Below are positions 43,117 through 55,004 of a DNA stretch of 64,000 bases, piece by piece. This stretch comes from Pegoplata infirma (Eukaryota > Arthropoda > Insecta > Diptera > Anthomyiidae). Location: contig OY992541.1 in the NCBI GenBank assembly GCA_963921195.1, positions 10,944,951 to 11,008,950 on the forward strand, written 5' to 3'. The stretch's first letter is position 1. Each line of letters opens with the position of its first letter. Both the position numbers and the translations under genes were made by a program. The notes beneath the pieces were generated by a model that was not told the origin of the DNA, made no database searches, and worked only from the letters and a program-made list of their open reading frames with translations.

Positions 43117-44805
43117 TAGGGTTGCCAGAAATTTATTTCCAAAAAGCGGGACAAACACAAAAAAAATACGAAAATGGCGGGATTTTACGAATTTTCGCGG
43201 GACAAAAAAAAAATGCAGATTAAAAAATCAGGAGATTGAAAATCAGGAGGGTTTTTTAAATATTCGTGACTTAAATATTTGTTCATTTTCAATCAAACCC
43301 TGGACTGTGATCATGTAAAACGATAGTTGACTATCGTCGATTTTTGGAGCCTTGTTGCTCCTAAACTAATCAAAATGTTTCCAAATTTTTTAATTATTCT
43401 GGATAAGACAACAATCTTTAATAATTTAATAAAAAAAACTTTCAAATTTCCCATCAAAACGATATGTATTTTGATGTCGTTTATGCATCGTCTATCGTTT
43501 TCGTTTTACGTGATTAGCCTCCTAGTGTAAAACTGAACATTTTTCGGACAAAAAAACATATTTTTATAAATCATCAGATCTAAAATTTGGTCACTTTTTT
43601 CTGGATCTGTTACTTACGGACGTATGTATTTAGTAATACATTTTTAAAAATTTTCGGGTCATTAAAATAAACCCTATTTAATTTTCCATAAATCGATTAG
43701 TTTCTGAGATATTAGGATAATTTCTTTTATATTATCAACATGTTTCGTGAATCGCCAGACATGTCTTCATTTTACGTTTTCCCAATAGATGTATTTGACT
43801 TAGTGTTTAACGTACGAAAAGAGTAATCTCTATTCAACTCGCTTAAATATTAAAAATGTTGGTGCAATGGAAACTTATATGGACTTTTACACAGAGCTTC
43901 GAAAAATTTCATTCCTTAATTCGATTTGGCATTCTGAATGAAAATTTAGAGATTGCATTCTCCAATCACATTTCAGCGAATTGAATGAATTCACTTTAGA
44001 CTCATTCGATTTATAAATATCGAATGCATTCGATTTATTTTTCATTCGACTTTCAAAAATCGAATGCATTTGATTTTTTTCATTCGACTTTTAAAAATCG
44101 AATGCATTCACTTGCGAATGCAATCGATTTTATTTTCATTTAATTTGGAAAATCGAATGGCTTATTTATTCATTCATTGCATAAAAAACTAACCAAGATA
44201 AAGCAAAACGGAGCCAATTTTTGTTCTATAGTATCGCCAACACTCTTCATACTATTTGTCGTGTAGGCAGTTAATATGTGAATTTTTTAAATTTTCGGAA
44301 ACACCAATTTTTTTAGATTCAAAATTAGAGCCCGTATGTAAAGATAGTCGGCGATACTATGGACCAAAATTTGGCTCCGTTTTGGTCTATCTACTTAAAA
44401 AATCGATTGCATTCGCAGTGGAATGATAACAAATCGAATGCATTCGATTTTTCTAAATCGAATGAACAAGAAATCGAATGCATTCCTTTTTTCCCATTCA
44501 ATCGAATGAATTCCAAGGACAATCTTGATTTATGAAATCGAATGCATTCACTGACTATGAAAATTGAATGGATTTTTTTGAGAACTCATTCGAAAAGGAT
44601 TTCATTCTTCGAAGCTCTGCTTTTACATCACTAAAAATTTTTAATCAAGCAGTAGATTTTCCTGCTTATTGGTTAGACCAGCAAATTGCTATTTCTTATT
44701 TTCTGAAACTTAAAAAAGTGGGAATTTGGAATCCCGCGCGGGACGCGGAAAACGTAGACACAAAGCGGGACAATCCCGCCAAATGCGGGACGTCTGGCAA
44801 CCCTA
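43117..44805. mobile_element. 1.69-kb hAT-like element, duplication CTTTTTAC
   Basis: TAGGGTTGCCAGA at the left, TCTGGCAACCCTA at the right. CTTTTTAC on both sides (43109-43116, 44806-44813). Both ends carry GCGGGACAAA/GCGGGATTTT phrases. TAGGGTTGCC and an 8-bp duplication are classic hAT features. No transposase. A second hAT-like element is inserted within. Confidence 0.93.
43892..44619. mobile_element. 728-bp hAT-like element nested inside, duplication CTTTTACA
   Basis: Starts CAGAGCTTCGAA, ends TTCGAAGCTCTG. CTTTTACA on both sides (43884-43891, 44620-44627). The interior is dominated by AATCGAATGCATTCGATT-type palindromes, at least ten in both directions, plus an inverted pair GGAGCCAATTTTTGTTCTAT / CCAAAATTTGGCTCC. 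Confidence 0.93.
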
Positions 44806-44813
44806 CTTTTTAC

Positions 44814-45103
44814 ATAAATAAAATACACTTTAGATCATTAGATTGGTTAGCTGAAATCAGCAGATTTTTTCTGCTAAAATGAGCGGGTTTTTCTGCTAAA
44901 ATCAGGAAATCCGCAGATTTGTCTGCTGTCTCGACCGATTTTCTTATTAAGCTCAAAATGGGAAGATTTTTCTACCGCTTTGACATAGGTTTTATTTTGA
45001 GTGTATGCTACGAGAATCGAGCTAGAAAATTAAATTATATTAAAACATTTTTTGATACAGGTTTCCCAATATGTTTCCCAAAAAGCTCGTTTTTTTCTAA
45101 GTA
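44814..45103. repeat. CAGATTTTTCTGCTAAAAT direct repeats
   Basis: Within 44855-44930 the phrase (C)AGATTTTTTCTGCTAAAAT(G/C)AG occurs three times with variants; related wording is at 42870. No gene supported. A 91-codon ORF spanning 44919-45194 has no motif. Confidence 0.45.
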
Positions 45104-45645
45104 CACTCAAAAAAAAAAAAAAACTGGTAAACGCCTGGTAAAATGCCTTGTTATCACGTTCTACCAATATTTAACAATTTTCCTTGTTTTTTAACAAAAA
45201 ATCTTGTACTTTGCTCAAACGAGAACTACAGTTTTATTGGTAATTTTACAAATTTATTTTCGTAATTGTATTCTATCATTTTGAAAGGTTATTTTACAAA
45301 AAAAAAACTGTAATTTTACAACAAAGTTTTTATTCCGAGGATTCTAGTTGATTTACAAAAAAAACTGTTTTGTTACAAAAATTATGTTATACGAGGATTT
45401 ATGTTGTTTAACAAAAAAAATTTTTTTTTTTGTAAATTTTTTTTTAATTTTCACAAGTCCCGGACAATTTTTTTTTTATTGAAAAATATTTTTAAAAAAA
45501 GTTGAAAAAAAAAGAATTATTAAAAAATATTTAAAAAAAATTTCATAAAATTTTCGAAGCCCGAGTAAAAATAATTTAATATGATCTTATATACTTTTAT
45601 AGAGTCACATTATTTCATATATGATCATGTGTGACACTATGTCTT

Positions 45646-46263
45646 CCCGAGTAAAAAAGTTCCTATATAATTGTATATAATTTTATAAACATCATATATG
45701 ATTAAATATAATTATATAGAATTTGATGCGAAAAATGAGTCGATAAAACTATATAAAATTTGATCAATGTTTCATATATTTTGATAAATTTTTTATATAA
45801 TTTTATGCGAAATTTGGACCCCTATTTTTATATAATAATAGCAAAATTATATAATTAGATATAATTATATAAAAATATATAAAATTGTATAAAACTGTAT
45901 AAATCTATATAAAGTTACATAAAATTATATATAATTATATATAATTAAAACAAAATTTTATGATTTATATAAAACTTGATATAATTTTATATAACTTTAT
46001 AAAATTATATATTGTTTTATATAATTTGATATAGTTGTATATAATTATATCTGATTATATAAATTTGCTTTTGTTATATAAAAATAGGGGTCCAAATTTC
46101 GCATAAAATTATATAAAAAATTTATCAAAACACAAGTAACATTGATAAAATTTTATATGGTTTTATCGACTCATTTTTCGCATCAAATTCTATATAATTC
46201 TATTTAATCATATATGATGTTTATAAAATTATATACAATTATATAGGAACTTTTTTACTCGGG
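45646..46263. mobile_element. CCCGAG element copy 2, near-perfect palindrome, duplication TT
   Basis: CCCGAGTAAAAAAGTTCCTA start, exact inverse at the end, TT on both sides. Arms of ~250-300 bp mirror each other, including GATGCGAAAAATGAGTCGAT and GCGAAATTTGGACCCCTATT. The centre is (TATATAAT)-rich. Confidence 0.9.
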
Positions 46264-48179
46264 TTGCGAGATAAATTTATATAATAAATTTTGATGTGCG
46301 ATTTTTTTAAGATATCGCCATACATAATTATATGTTGTAACATCTGGTCCCATGCATCATTCCAAATTTCTAAGTGTTTTATATAAAATATTATATGCCT
46401 CCATTATTTTTTAATTTTTCTAAGTTTCTTCCAAGAACATATTTTTATTGAAAATATTTGCAACGTGTTTTATATAAAATTTCATATGACTTCATATTTG
46501 TTTATTTTTCTAAGTTTTTCCAAGCACCATTTTTTTATCACGAATATTTTCTAAGTGTTTTATATAAAATTTTATATGACTCCATCTTTAAAATTTTTTC
46601 TAAGTTTTTTTCAAGGAACATTTTTTTATCGCAAATATTTTCTAAGTGTTTTATATAAAATTATATATGACTCCATTTTTTAAAATTTTTCTAAGTTTTT
46701 CCAAGGACAAACTTTTCATGAGAATGTTTTAAAGTGGTTTATATAAAATTTAACATGACTCCATTTTTTGAAATTTTTCTAAGTTTTTTTCAAGAACAAC
46801 TAATTTTTATTATTTTAATTTTTCAACTTTTTATTAAAAACAAAAAAAAAACCTCCGATTTATAAAATTGTATAAATTTTAATATAATTGGATGTAATTT
46901 TATATCATTGGATTAGACCAAAACTCGTATCGAAGTCGATATAAAGTTATAAAAAATAATATTCCCAGCAAAAAAAGAGCTTACCATTCACTACAAAATT
47001 CACCACAACTTATGAACCAGATGTACTTCTTCTTCAGCTGAAACACTGATGAATTTTATATGGGCGTGACACACAATATCACTAGTGTTTAGTATGTACA
47101 TACATATATATTAACAATCTTATCACAACTTCTGAAGTAGTGATCGGGATGTTAATATAACTTGACCTTTTGAAAGTGCTTTTTTCATCACTTCTTTAGA
47201 AGTATATATTTCTTGGCATTTTGGATGTGATTATGTAATTTTTATATGGTGATTTAGAAGTGATTTTTTCATCACTTCTTGATAGGTACATATTTCATGA
47301 CTTTTTGGGATTGATTTTAAGAGTATTTTTTTTAGTATTTACACTAATAATAATTAAAACCAAAACAATATTTTTAACAATGTATAATATTTATTATGTA
47401 ATATTTAGACTTGAAATTGTTAAGATTAAATCGATGTTTTTAATAATTTAGTTTAGCTAATAGGAATTATTAATTAAATGTGGATGTATATATTTTTCTA
47501 ATAGTTTTTCATGCGCTTAATCCGAATCTGGCCTTAGAAGTGATTTATCTTATTTTGAGATATTTAGATTTTTGATTGACAGTACTGCATAAACTCAGAT
47601 ATTCGCAATGTTCGGGACCTTATAAAACCGAGAATTATTTTATGATGTATAATTAGTTCAGCGCATCTAAAAATACTTCACTTATTCTTCAAATTACTTT
47701 TGCAATCATTAAGATATCTTTTTTCATTACGGAGATATCGACCGATAAAATTATTGCAATTTCGGCCCTAAAAAATTAAAGAAAACAAATTTGAAAACCA
47801 ACCAATTTGTCTTGTTGATATATAATAGTACCGGATTCGAAACTCTATTAGAGGTGCATCTAAGCCCGGCATCAATTTGGGTATCAATTTTAGGGTAAAT
47901 TTTCAGGGTGCCATACAAAAAAATCTTTATTTGGGCTAACATTATAGAGCTTCGCCATATCGGATAAAGATTTATTTTAAATAAAATTAATAAAATTCTT
48001 AAAAGTACATAGAGTTCTTAGTTTTATATTCAATTAAAATTTTTATTATTCGGTTAACCGAATAATTCAAATTTATCCGATTATTAACCGATTAAATCTC
48101 AACCCCGATTAATTATTTGCCCGATTAGCCAATTAAACCAAAACCTCGATTAATTGAATACCCTAATGTTTAGAAGAGT

Positions 48180-49730
48180 TTTTATACCTTTCAACAGCGA
48201 TACCAACTTAGTCATTTTGTGGCTATATTCAGCCCTTTTTTTTAAAGACTACCACCTTTTTTTGGTTATCTTTTTTAGCCCTTTAAGCACTTTTTAAGTC
48301 ATTTGATAACACCGCTCAACAGTCATTTTCCGGTTTGAATTCTATGATCAATTTTAGTAGACTTTGGTCTCCTGATTCCAAATCTGTACTCCAAATTTTT
48401 CCATCACGTCCAGATTTTTAGTTATTCACGGTTAAAAATGCGAAAAATGACGATTTTTGCATTATTTGAAAGCCTGCACAGCAGCCATTGAGTGGAATAC
48501 AAATCTGGTATAAAGCGCAAAAGTATAATTTGTCTTTGGTCTCCAACATAGAGAAAAATTTTTTCTAATTATTGCGTTTGGTTGGGTTTCAATTGCGTTT
48601 TAAAATGACTCTGTTAAAATTATAATTTTTGTAAAAAAGAGTTAATAATAATATAATAATTTGATCCAATGATCAGTTTTTATTTATTTTTCCAATTTTT
48701 ATTTACAACTCATTTTAAATAATTTTAACCTAACCGAGAACTGGTAACAATGACCGTCGTCTCGTTGTAGCGAAATCGACCAAGGGTTTTGATGGGAATC
48801 GAACCCACGACCCTCTGTTTCAAAGGCTAGCACGCTACCAACTAGCCTACAGGGGCCCCTAAAAAAAAAAGAGTTTTCTTTTAATATTTTTCAAAGAAAA
48901 ACTAAAAAAATAAATATTTTACAAATTTAAGTTTTCTGTGTTATTTTTCGTATGAACCGGAAGATATCTTTAATGGGTTTAAAAGTCTATAAGAAAGAAT
49001 GAACTTTTGCCTAAATTTTGAGCTCATCACAGTAAAGATTGATCATCTGGTTTTTGTTTTAGAGCCTTTTAAAAATGGTGCTTTTTCTAATTTTTTTCAC
49101 AGTGTTTTTTTAAAATACATGTTTGGCCAATAACAGTGTAACAACTTCAAATTTTTGATCATATATTTGAGATCATAGTTCAATTCTACTCTAACGCTTT
49201 ATACCAGGTTTTTATTCCACCCAGTGGCTGCTGTGCAGGCTTTTAAAAAATGCAAAAATCGCGTTTTTTTCGCATTTTCAACCGCGAATAATTAAAATTC
49301 TAGACGTGATGGAAAATTTTGGAGCACAGATTTGGAATCAGCGAGTCAAAATCTTTAAAAATTTTGTATCAAACTTCAAACCGGAGTCAAAAACCTTCGA
49401 TTTGTTGAGCGGTGTAATTTTTACCATAATCTGGAAACTTTTTATTGTTTTTTTTTTGTACATAATTTACAAAACAACTCCAAAAATTATAAAAAAAAAA
49501 TGTTTTTATACATGTAGTTAAAAAAAAACATCCAATAAATAAAATGAAGAGATAAAACAAAGTAATTCTCTCATTTTAAATCAGATATCGTATATTTTTA
49601 GAAGAGTTTTTATACCTTTAAACGGCAATACCAACTTAGCTCTTTTTTGGTTATATTTAACCCTTGTCTTTTTTAAGGGCTAACAGTTTTTTTGTTATCT
49701 TTTTAGCACTTCTTGAGTCATTTGGTAATT
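48180..49730. repeat. inverted repeat 48300-48580 / 49090-49420 with direct flanking repeats
   Basis: The arms share CGCTTTATACCAG, CAGTGGCTGCTGTGCAGGCT and GCGAAAAA phrases in inverse orientation. Outside them, 48180-48310 and 49598-49730 are direct repeats (TTTAGAAGAGTTTTTATACC and GATACCAACTTAG). The ORF at 49306 lies in the right arm and is not a gene. Confidence 0.7.
48690..48860 (-). repeat. tRNA-derived SINE candidate 1
   Basis: Read on the minus strand from 48860: GGGGCCCCTGTAGGCTAGTT contains an A-box-like TAGTTGGTAGCGTG, then 30-odd bases on GTGGGTTCGATTCCCAT, a perfect B box with a T-arm stem. The acceptor stem does not close, so it is not a working tRNA gene. A tRNA-unrelated body follows (CGCTACAACGAGACGACGG), with an AAATAAATAAAAA-like tail. 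It would be transcribed by RNA polymerase III if active. Confidence 0.65.
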
Positions 49731-50695
49731 TTAACAAAAATCTGGAAACTGTATTTTTTTATAACATAATTTACATAACAAATTCGCTTTTACGGCATAT
49801 CAAGTAAATTCATTTCTAAAGTTTAGCTTTTTATTAAATCAGAGAAAATTCAAAAAAAAAAAAAAAAATCAACAAAACAAATCCAATACTTAAGTGCCAC
49901 AAATTTGTACTTTTCAATTGCATTTGTAAACACATATGAAAATGGTACTTCTAAATCATTGAGGAAAGAACTGGTGAAAGTTGTTATTATTGGCATTTTT
50001 TTAGCAGTTTTGGAAGTGCTTATAAAAGTACTTCTTATGGAATATGAAGATCGGCACATATAGCTACTATGTATGTAGTGAATCACTTATTCTTTTTGCA
50101 CCACTTCGATTTTTTTTTTGCTGGGTTATTATATAATATTCGATCAAATCTTATGAAACCATTTTTCGTATAAGATTATATGAAAATAGACATGAACCGA
50201 TATTAAATTATATATTGCGTCAGATCATTTTTTTTACTCGGGAGTCCCAAATTTTAGTCCCAGACAAAAAAGTTATCACTACCAAAAATTGGTAAAATTT
50301 TCAATTTTTTTTTGGTAAATTAACAATTTTTTTTTAATTTACAATTTTTTTTAATTTACTATTTTTTTTTTTGTAAATTTACCATTTTGGTTTGTAAATG
50401 TACCATTTTTTTAAACATATTTACCAAATTTTCTTGTAAGTTTACCATTTTTTTATTTTTCCGGTTTTAAAACAATATTTTTACCAATAAAATTCGTTAT
50501 TTTACCAATTTTTGGCGCATTCAAAATTACGAGAAAATCCTAGTAATTTTACGAGAATTTTACCTACCTCCTATTTTACGTGAATAGCCTCGTAAAATCA
50601 CGAGATTTTTTTGGTAACTTTACAAGGATTTTTTTTTTTTGAGTGTAAAAATTTTTGTATTTTTAGTAATCTTTTTGTTTATCTTCAGTTATCAC

Positions 50696-51668
50696 TAGGG
50701 CTTCCAATCGGGATATCCCGATCCCGGAAATCCCGGGATTTTCGGGATTAGGCAAATCCCGAATCTCGGGATTTCTGATTTTCAATCCCGGGATTTTCGG
50801 GATCCCGATTTTTTTTATTTTTTTTCAATATTTTTTATTATTTTTAGATTTTTTTTAAATAATTTGAATAAAATATGAATTTTGTGGAACAAAATAAAAA
50901 AAAATTGACAAAAGTTCCGTCAGGTACCATGTTTTTGTTATAGAAAAAGGTGAAACGTTTGCGAAATGTAAAGAAATTCTTAAAACTAGTGGTGGTTCAA
51001 CATAAGGGCTTTTATATTTATTGATTTTACTCTTACAAGAAGAATATTGATGTAAATGGCACATCTTAACTCCTTAAGTTGTAAATTTTTTAATTTTATG
51101 TTGTACTAAAACATTTTTTTAAAGGCGTAAGTGGGGTTTGACTCACACTTAGTCACACTCACTCAAACAATAATGGAATCACTTACTTATCATTTACGCT
51201 CACGCGTGAGTCATGCAAACTCTACTCTCGCACTCTCGCTAACACATTTTTTACCAAAAAAAAATTAAAAATAAAAAATTAGCAAAAAATTAATCACTTA
51301 TGCAAAAATTTGAAAATTAATTTATTTTTTTCAACTCACGCTCACTAAAAGTTGATAACGATGAGCCACGACGAAAGATAACCGAATACGGATATTCTTC
51401 ACAGGAGGAATTCCGACCTTTTTTTGAAGTTCACAACATCAACAAAACTTTGCTAATTTTTACGAACGTGTAAATTTTCTTAAAATGACAAAAAATACTA
51501 AAAATTTTCGAAAATCCCGAAAAATCCCGAAAATTTACAAAAAATCCCGTGAATCCCGGGATTCAAAATATCCCGAAAATCCCGGGATCCCGAAATCGGG
51601 ATCCCGAAAGTTTTTCTTCAATCCCGAATCCCGGGATTCAGAAAAACCAATCCCGATTGGAAGCCCTA
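50696..51668. mobile_element. 973-bp hAT-like element, duplication GTTATCAC
   Basis: The left TAGGGCTTCCAATCGGGAT and right ATCCCGATTGGAAGCCCTA are exact inverses over 19 bp. GTTATCAC flanks both sides (50688-50695, 51669-51676). Both ends are packed with TCCCGGGATTTTCGGGAT phrases. The middle has CACTCACG/CGTGAGT-rich DNA like 23530-23830. No transposase; the ORF at 51485 runs through the repeat end. Confidence 0.95.
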
Positions 51669-51676
51669 GTTATCAC

Positions 51677-53265
51677 ATAACTAGCCGTTCAACAAAAAGT
51701 TACAGGTCAGGGTTGTGTTGTAAGAGACATCCGTTTCGCAGGCCATTTATGACCTCCAACTTTTTTTTTAACACAGGAGAATTTTTTTTATATGTTAACA
51801 TATATTCTATTAGATTCTGTATTTTTTTCAGCATTTTTTTTAATTTTGTTTAAGAAAATTTAAAAAAAAATCAAAATATCAGTTTTGAGAACCACGCCAA
51901 ATATAATGCATATTTTTGGCCATGAAACGGGTTAATGACATCCTAGAAAGACAGTATTTCATATCTGCGAATTTATGATAGAATATAATATAAATATCGT
52001 TTTCCATTGGTTTATTTCAATAAAATTAGAAAATTACGGCTGATTTTCGTGTTTTAGGGGTCATTTTGTAAAAATTAGGTCATTTTGACGCCGAAAGGCT
52101 TACAACAACTCGTGTACCACTTTTTAACAATATATTCAAAAAAAAAAACCATTTATTCAATGTTTTTTATTAAAATATGGCTATTTTCGTGTGTTTGACC
52201 TTTGACCTCGATGCGCCTCGTGTTAACGTTGTCCGATTCGGCTGAAATATTTAGCATAGCATTTTTAGGCCAAATGTAAAAAAAATTAGGGATGCACTCC
52301 TTGAAATTCGAAGTTTTGCAAATTAGCTGCCACCCTAATGAGTATGTAAGAACATTAGGGATATAACCATTTGCATTTTTTTGCAAATATCAAAAAGGAC
52401 CTATCATAGTAAAAAAGTACATGAAAAATCAATAAGAAATATGTGTCAATTTTTTCGCGAATGTTTAAAAAGGTTCGGCACCAATCGCGATGAAGTTTTC
52501 GCTAATATTTATTTTTTAATTAATTAGGCAACCGATATTTCTAATGTTGAAAATCATATTGTTATTTTGTTCTTGTTTTATTTTTGTTGTTAAATAACAA
52601 AAAACGGCGGAAGAGAAGGATTCCCACCATAAAACATAAAAAAATATAAATTTGTAGTGTTTTGGAAATTGCAATCGGTGCCGAAGGTTTTTGGACCAAA
52701 ATGACCCCGGATAAGTTTTTTTGTTATCAGTATAACATTGCCCATACCGCTATGATAGGTTCTTATTTTGGTTATACCCCTAATGAACATACATGGCAAT
52801 TTTCACCAGGGTTGTTATTGTTTTCTGGGTGTTTGTTGTTTTATTATTACATAATTATGGAAGGTGTAGCTGAACGGTTAGACTGGCTCAAAAATGTGTG
52901 GAATTTGCAGAAGTTATTTTTTGTTGTCTCCATAATGCCGCCCCAGTTCCATTCATCAAAAAAAGTGTGTATACCAAAAATTGGAACAATCGGACCACAT
53001 TTAGAGGTCGCTAGAAATTTCGACTTTTAGGTTTTGTGTACCAAGTTACAGAGTGTAGTACATATTACTACTTTGTTCATTACAGCTGTCCCTAAAATCA
53101 AGGATCACTGTTCTATACCTGGTAGGGGTTTTAAGCATCTATAAATAAGTGGTCCAAAATTTGCAGACAAACGGATAAAAATTACTAGCGGTGAAAAAGG
53201 ATTGAAGTTTTGGGACTTTCTTGTAAGAATGAAAATAATTTTTTTCCTTTTTTCTGGAAAATTAT
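51677..53265. other. unassigned; decayed repeat end at ~52190-52340
   Basis: 52190-52340 resembles, with many changes, one end of the 34273-35274 foldback (GACCTCGATGCGCCTCG, GTCCGATTCGGCTG, CCACCCTAAT). A 122-codon ORF at 52662-53030 has ordinary composition but no recognised domain, donor or acceptor. I do not call it. Confidence 0.4.
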
Positions 53266-53400
53266 GGTAGCCCGGTGAAAAATGTCAGATGTTATTCATA
53301 TATTATTCATATATGTATGCTCGTCCATATGTACTACATATATGAAGCAAATGCGAAAATTGGCGGTATATAAATATATGGACAAATATGGTCACATATG
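53266..53400. repeat. CCCGGTGAAAAATGTCAGAT repeat, copy 1
   Basis: Phrases CCCGGTGAAAAATGTCAGAT, TTATTCATATATTATTCATA, CTCGTCCATATGTA and GAAGCAAATGCGAAAATTGG recur almost unchanged at 55975-56075. Short versions CCCGGTGAAAAATGTTCATA are at 62135 and 60533. A dispersed family of unclear limits. Confidence 0.7.
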
Positions 53401-53934
53401 AGGAGTTCCGTATAAGACTTAAATTTTGAGGTAAAAAGATGTAATTTTTGTTTTGATGGCACATCGATGAAAGTTGGCATAAATATTAGAAGCTATTTAA
53501 GAATAAGAAATTCGTTCGCGTCAATTAAATCGCGCAAGGGGGTCAAAAGTTATGGCGGTTTTAAGATTTAGCGGTTTTAAAAATCTTAAAAATATTTTAA
53601 CGATTTTTTTTCAACACATTTGTTGCATGCGTTATTAAAACATGCCAGGATATATCATTTCTTCTAAAATATATGATAAAAATTTAACCCTTTAATGACC
53701 AAACGATTTAAAAAAAAATATCTAAGTACCTAAAATCGCGATTAATTCGCGGTAAAAGAAAAGTTTCACAAATTACTGAAAAAAATCACGGAAAAAAATT
53801 TCATCCGATTTCGTGTAAAGCCTTGGATGTGCCAGATCAAAACAGGTTTAGATAAAATCATCGCGCTTTCCGCTCAGAATGGCTTAAAGTAAAAAGTCAA
53901 AAAGCAAATCAGTTCTACTAGGTACACTGAAAAA
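53401..53934. other. unassigned
   Basis: No gene or element end recognised. Confidence 0.4.
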
Positions 53935-55004
53935 AAAAGACATAACTAAAATTAAGGAAAAAATGTCGTTGCAAATTTATCATGAATTTTCCTAAAATTT
54001 AGTTAAATTTAACTTAAAAATGAGAAATTTTCTTAACTATGAGGAAAAAATGTTTGTTCATTTACTTATAATTAGTTCATAGTTTTCTTTAAATGGATTT
54101 TTTTAATATTAGGAAAAAAATTCTTACTGCCAAATAAATTTTACACAAATCTAAGAATCGTATCTTTATTTTTAAGACATATTTCTTAAAAAACAATTTA
54201 GTTCAAGTTTAGTTAAAATTTTCTAAAAAAAACATCATCGTATTTCTCTTCTTTGAATTGAGGAAGTGTATTTCTTAGAATTTAGTTAATAGCTTCTGAG
54301 AATTTAGTAAATAACTTCTTAGAATTTAGTTAAAAATTCAAAATTGCGATATCTCGAAAACTAAGCGAGATAGAGCGAAACGGACGAAATTTTCAAAAGA
54401 AAGACTACAAAGAAAAATATATAAAAGCCTAACTCTGCACATCTGTCGGGGTCTCAAGACACTAATTTTAGATCTAAAATTTGAAATTCCCGAGATTTTA
54501 TATATGCACATATCTCGGTAAATACTGCCAACACGAGAAAAGGTCCAACGGCACTTTTGTAGCTCTTTACTCGTAGAAGACTTTTGCAAAACACCCGAAA
54601 GCCCTCCGACTAATATTTTTTGAGTTATCCAGTTTTTAAGATTCTCAAGACCCTATCAGGCCCCTTTTTACCGTATCTCAAAAACTAAGCAAGTTAGAGC
54701 GAAACGGACACAAGTTTTGGTTCAAAATCTATGGGGACCCTTAAAGGACCCAACGGGGTCTCGAGTTAAATGGGGTCCGACCCCATGGGTACAGGGTCTA
54801 GGCCCAATCTATTTCTAAAATGTGAAGTATAATTTTTCCCATTTTCTAGTTAAAATTGGCTTAAAATTAAATAACTTTGTTTTCCTTATTTTTGGGAAAA
54901 TTATGAACTAAAATCAAGAAAAAAATCTTTGGAGCCAAATCATTCCCTCTTTTTCTCAAAATTGGATTAATTTTCCCAGATTTTAGTTCACTTTTTTTTG
55001 AGTG
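53935..55004. mobile_element. 1.07-kb CACT(G/C)AAAAAAAA element, TA duplication
   Basis: TA on both sides. Left CACTGAAAAAAAAAGACATA then AACTAAAATT. The right is inverse, ending TTTAGTTCACTTTTTTTTGAGTG. The interior is rich in AGGAAAAATTTTAGTTAAAT phrases. 54340-54810 is a different block with two copies of TCTCGAAAACTAAGCGAG and AGAGCGAAACGGAC, probably a further insertion. Confidence 0.75.

Larger units (their letters stand above)
46974..50125. mobile_element. CCCAGCAAAAAAA-ended element, nested
   Basis: CCCAGCAAAAAAAGAGCTTA at the left, ATTTTTTTTTTGCTGGG at the right. Both inner flanks carry ATCACTTCT(T)-type phrases. The target duplication is ambiguous because the flanks are AT-rich. 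Contains an inverted repeat and a SINE candidate. Confidence 0.55.
45560..50242. mobile_element. CCCGAG element copy 3, duplication AG, nested
   Basis: CCCGAGTAAAAATAATTTAA at the left, TTTTTTTTACTCGGG at the right, AG on both sides (45558-45559, 50243-50244). Contains the younger CCCGAG palindrome at 45646 and a CCCAGC-ended element. Remaining own sequence is TATATAA-type. Confidence 0.65.
45104..50645. mobile_element. outermost nest layer: CACTCAAAAAA element, TA duplication
   Basis: TA at 45102-45103 and 50646-50647. The left end CACTCAAAAAAAAAAAAAAA and right end TTTTTTTTTTGAGTG are inverse. The flanking ~400 bp on each side share a GGTAAATTTTACCAA-like vocabulary, supporting that they are two halves of one element. 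Everything between 45560 and 50242 was inserted later. Confidence 0.65.

Noticed and set aside
48784..48860. tRNA gene
   Set aside because: A and B boxes are present but the acceptor stem cannot pair and the anticodon loop lacks U33; better as SINE or tRNA pseudogene.
52662..53030. 122-codon ORF with mixed composition
   Set aside because: No recognisable domain, no splice framework, no sign of conservation, and it lies in a repeat-derived interval.
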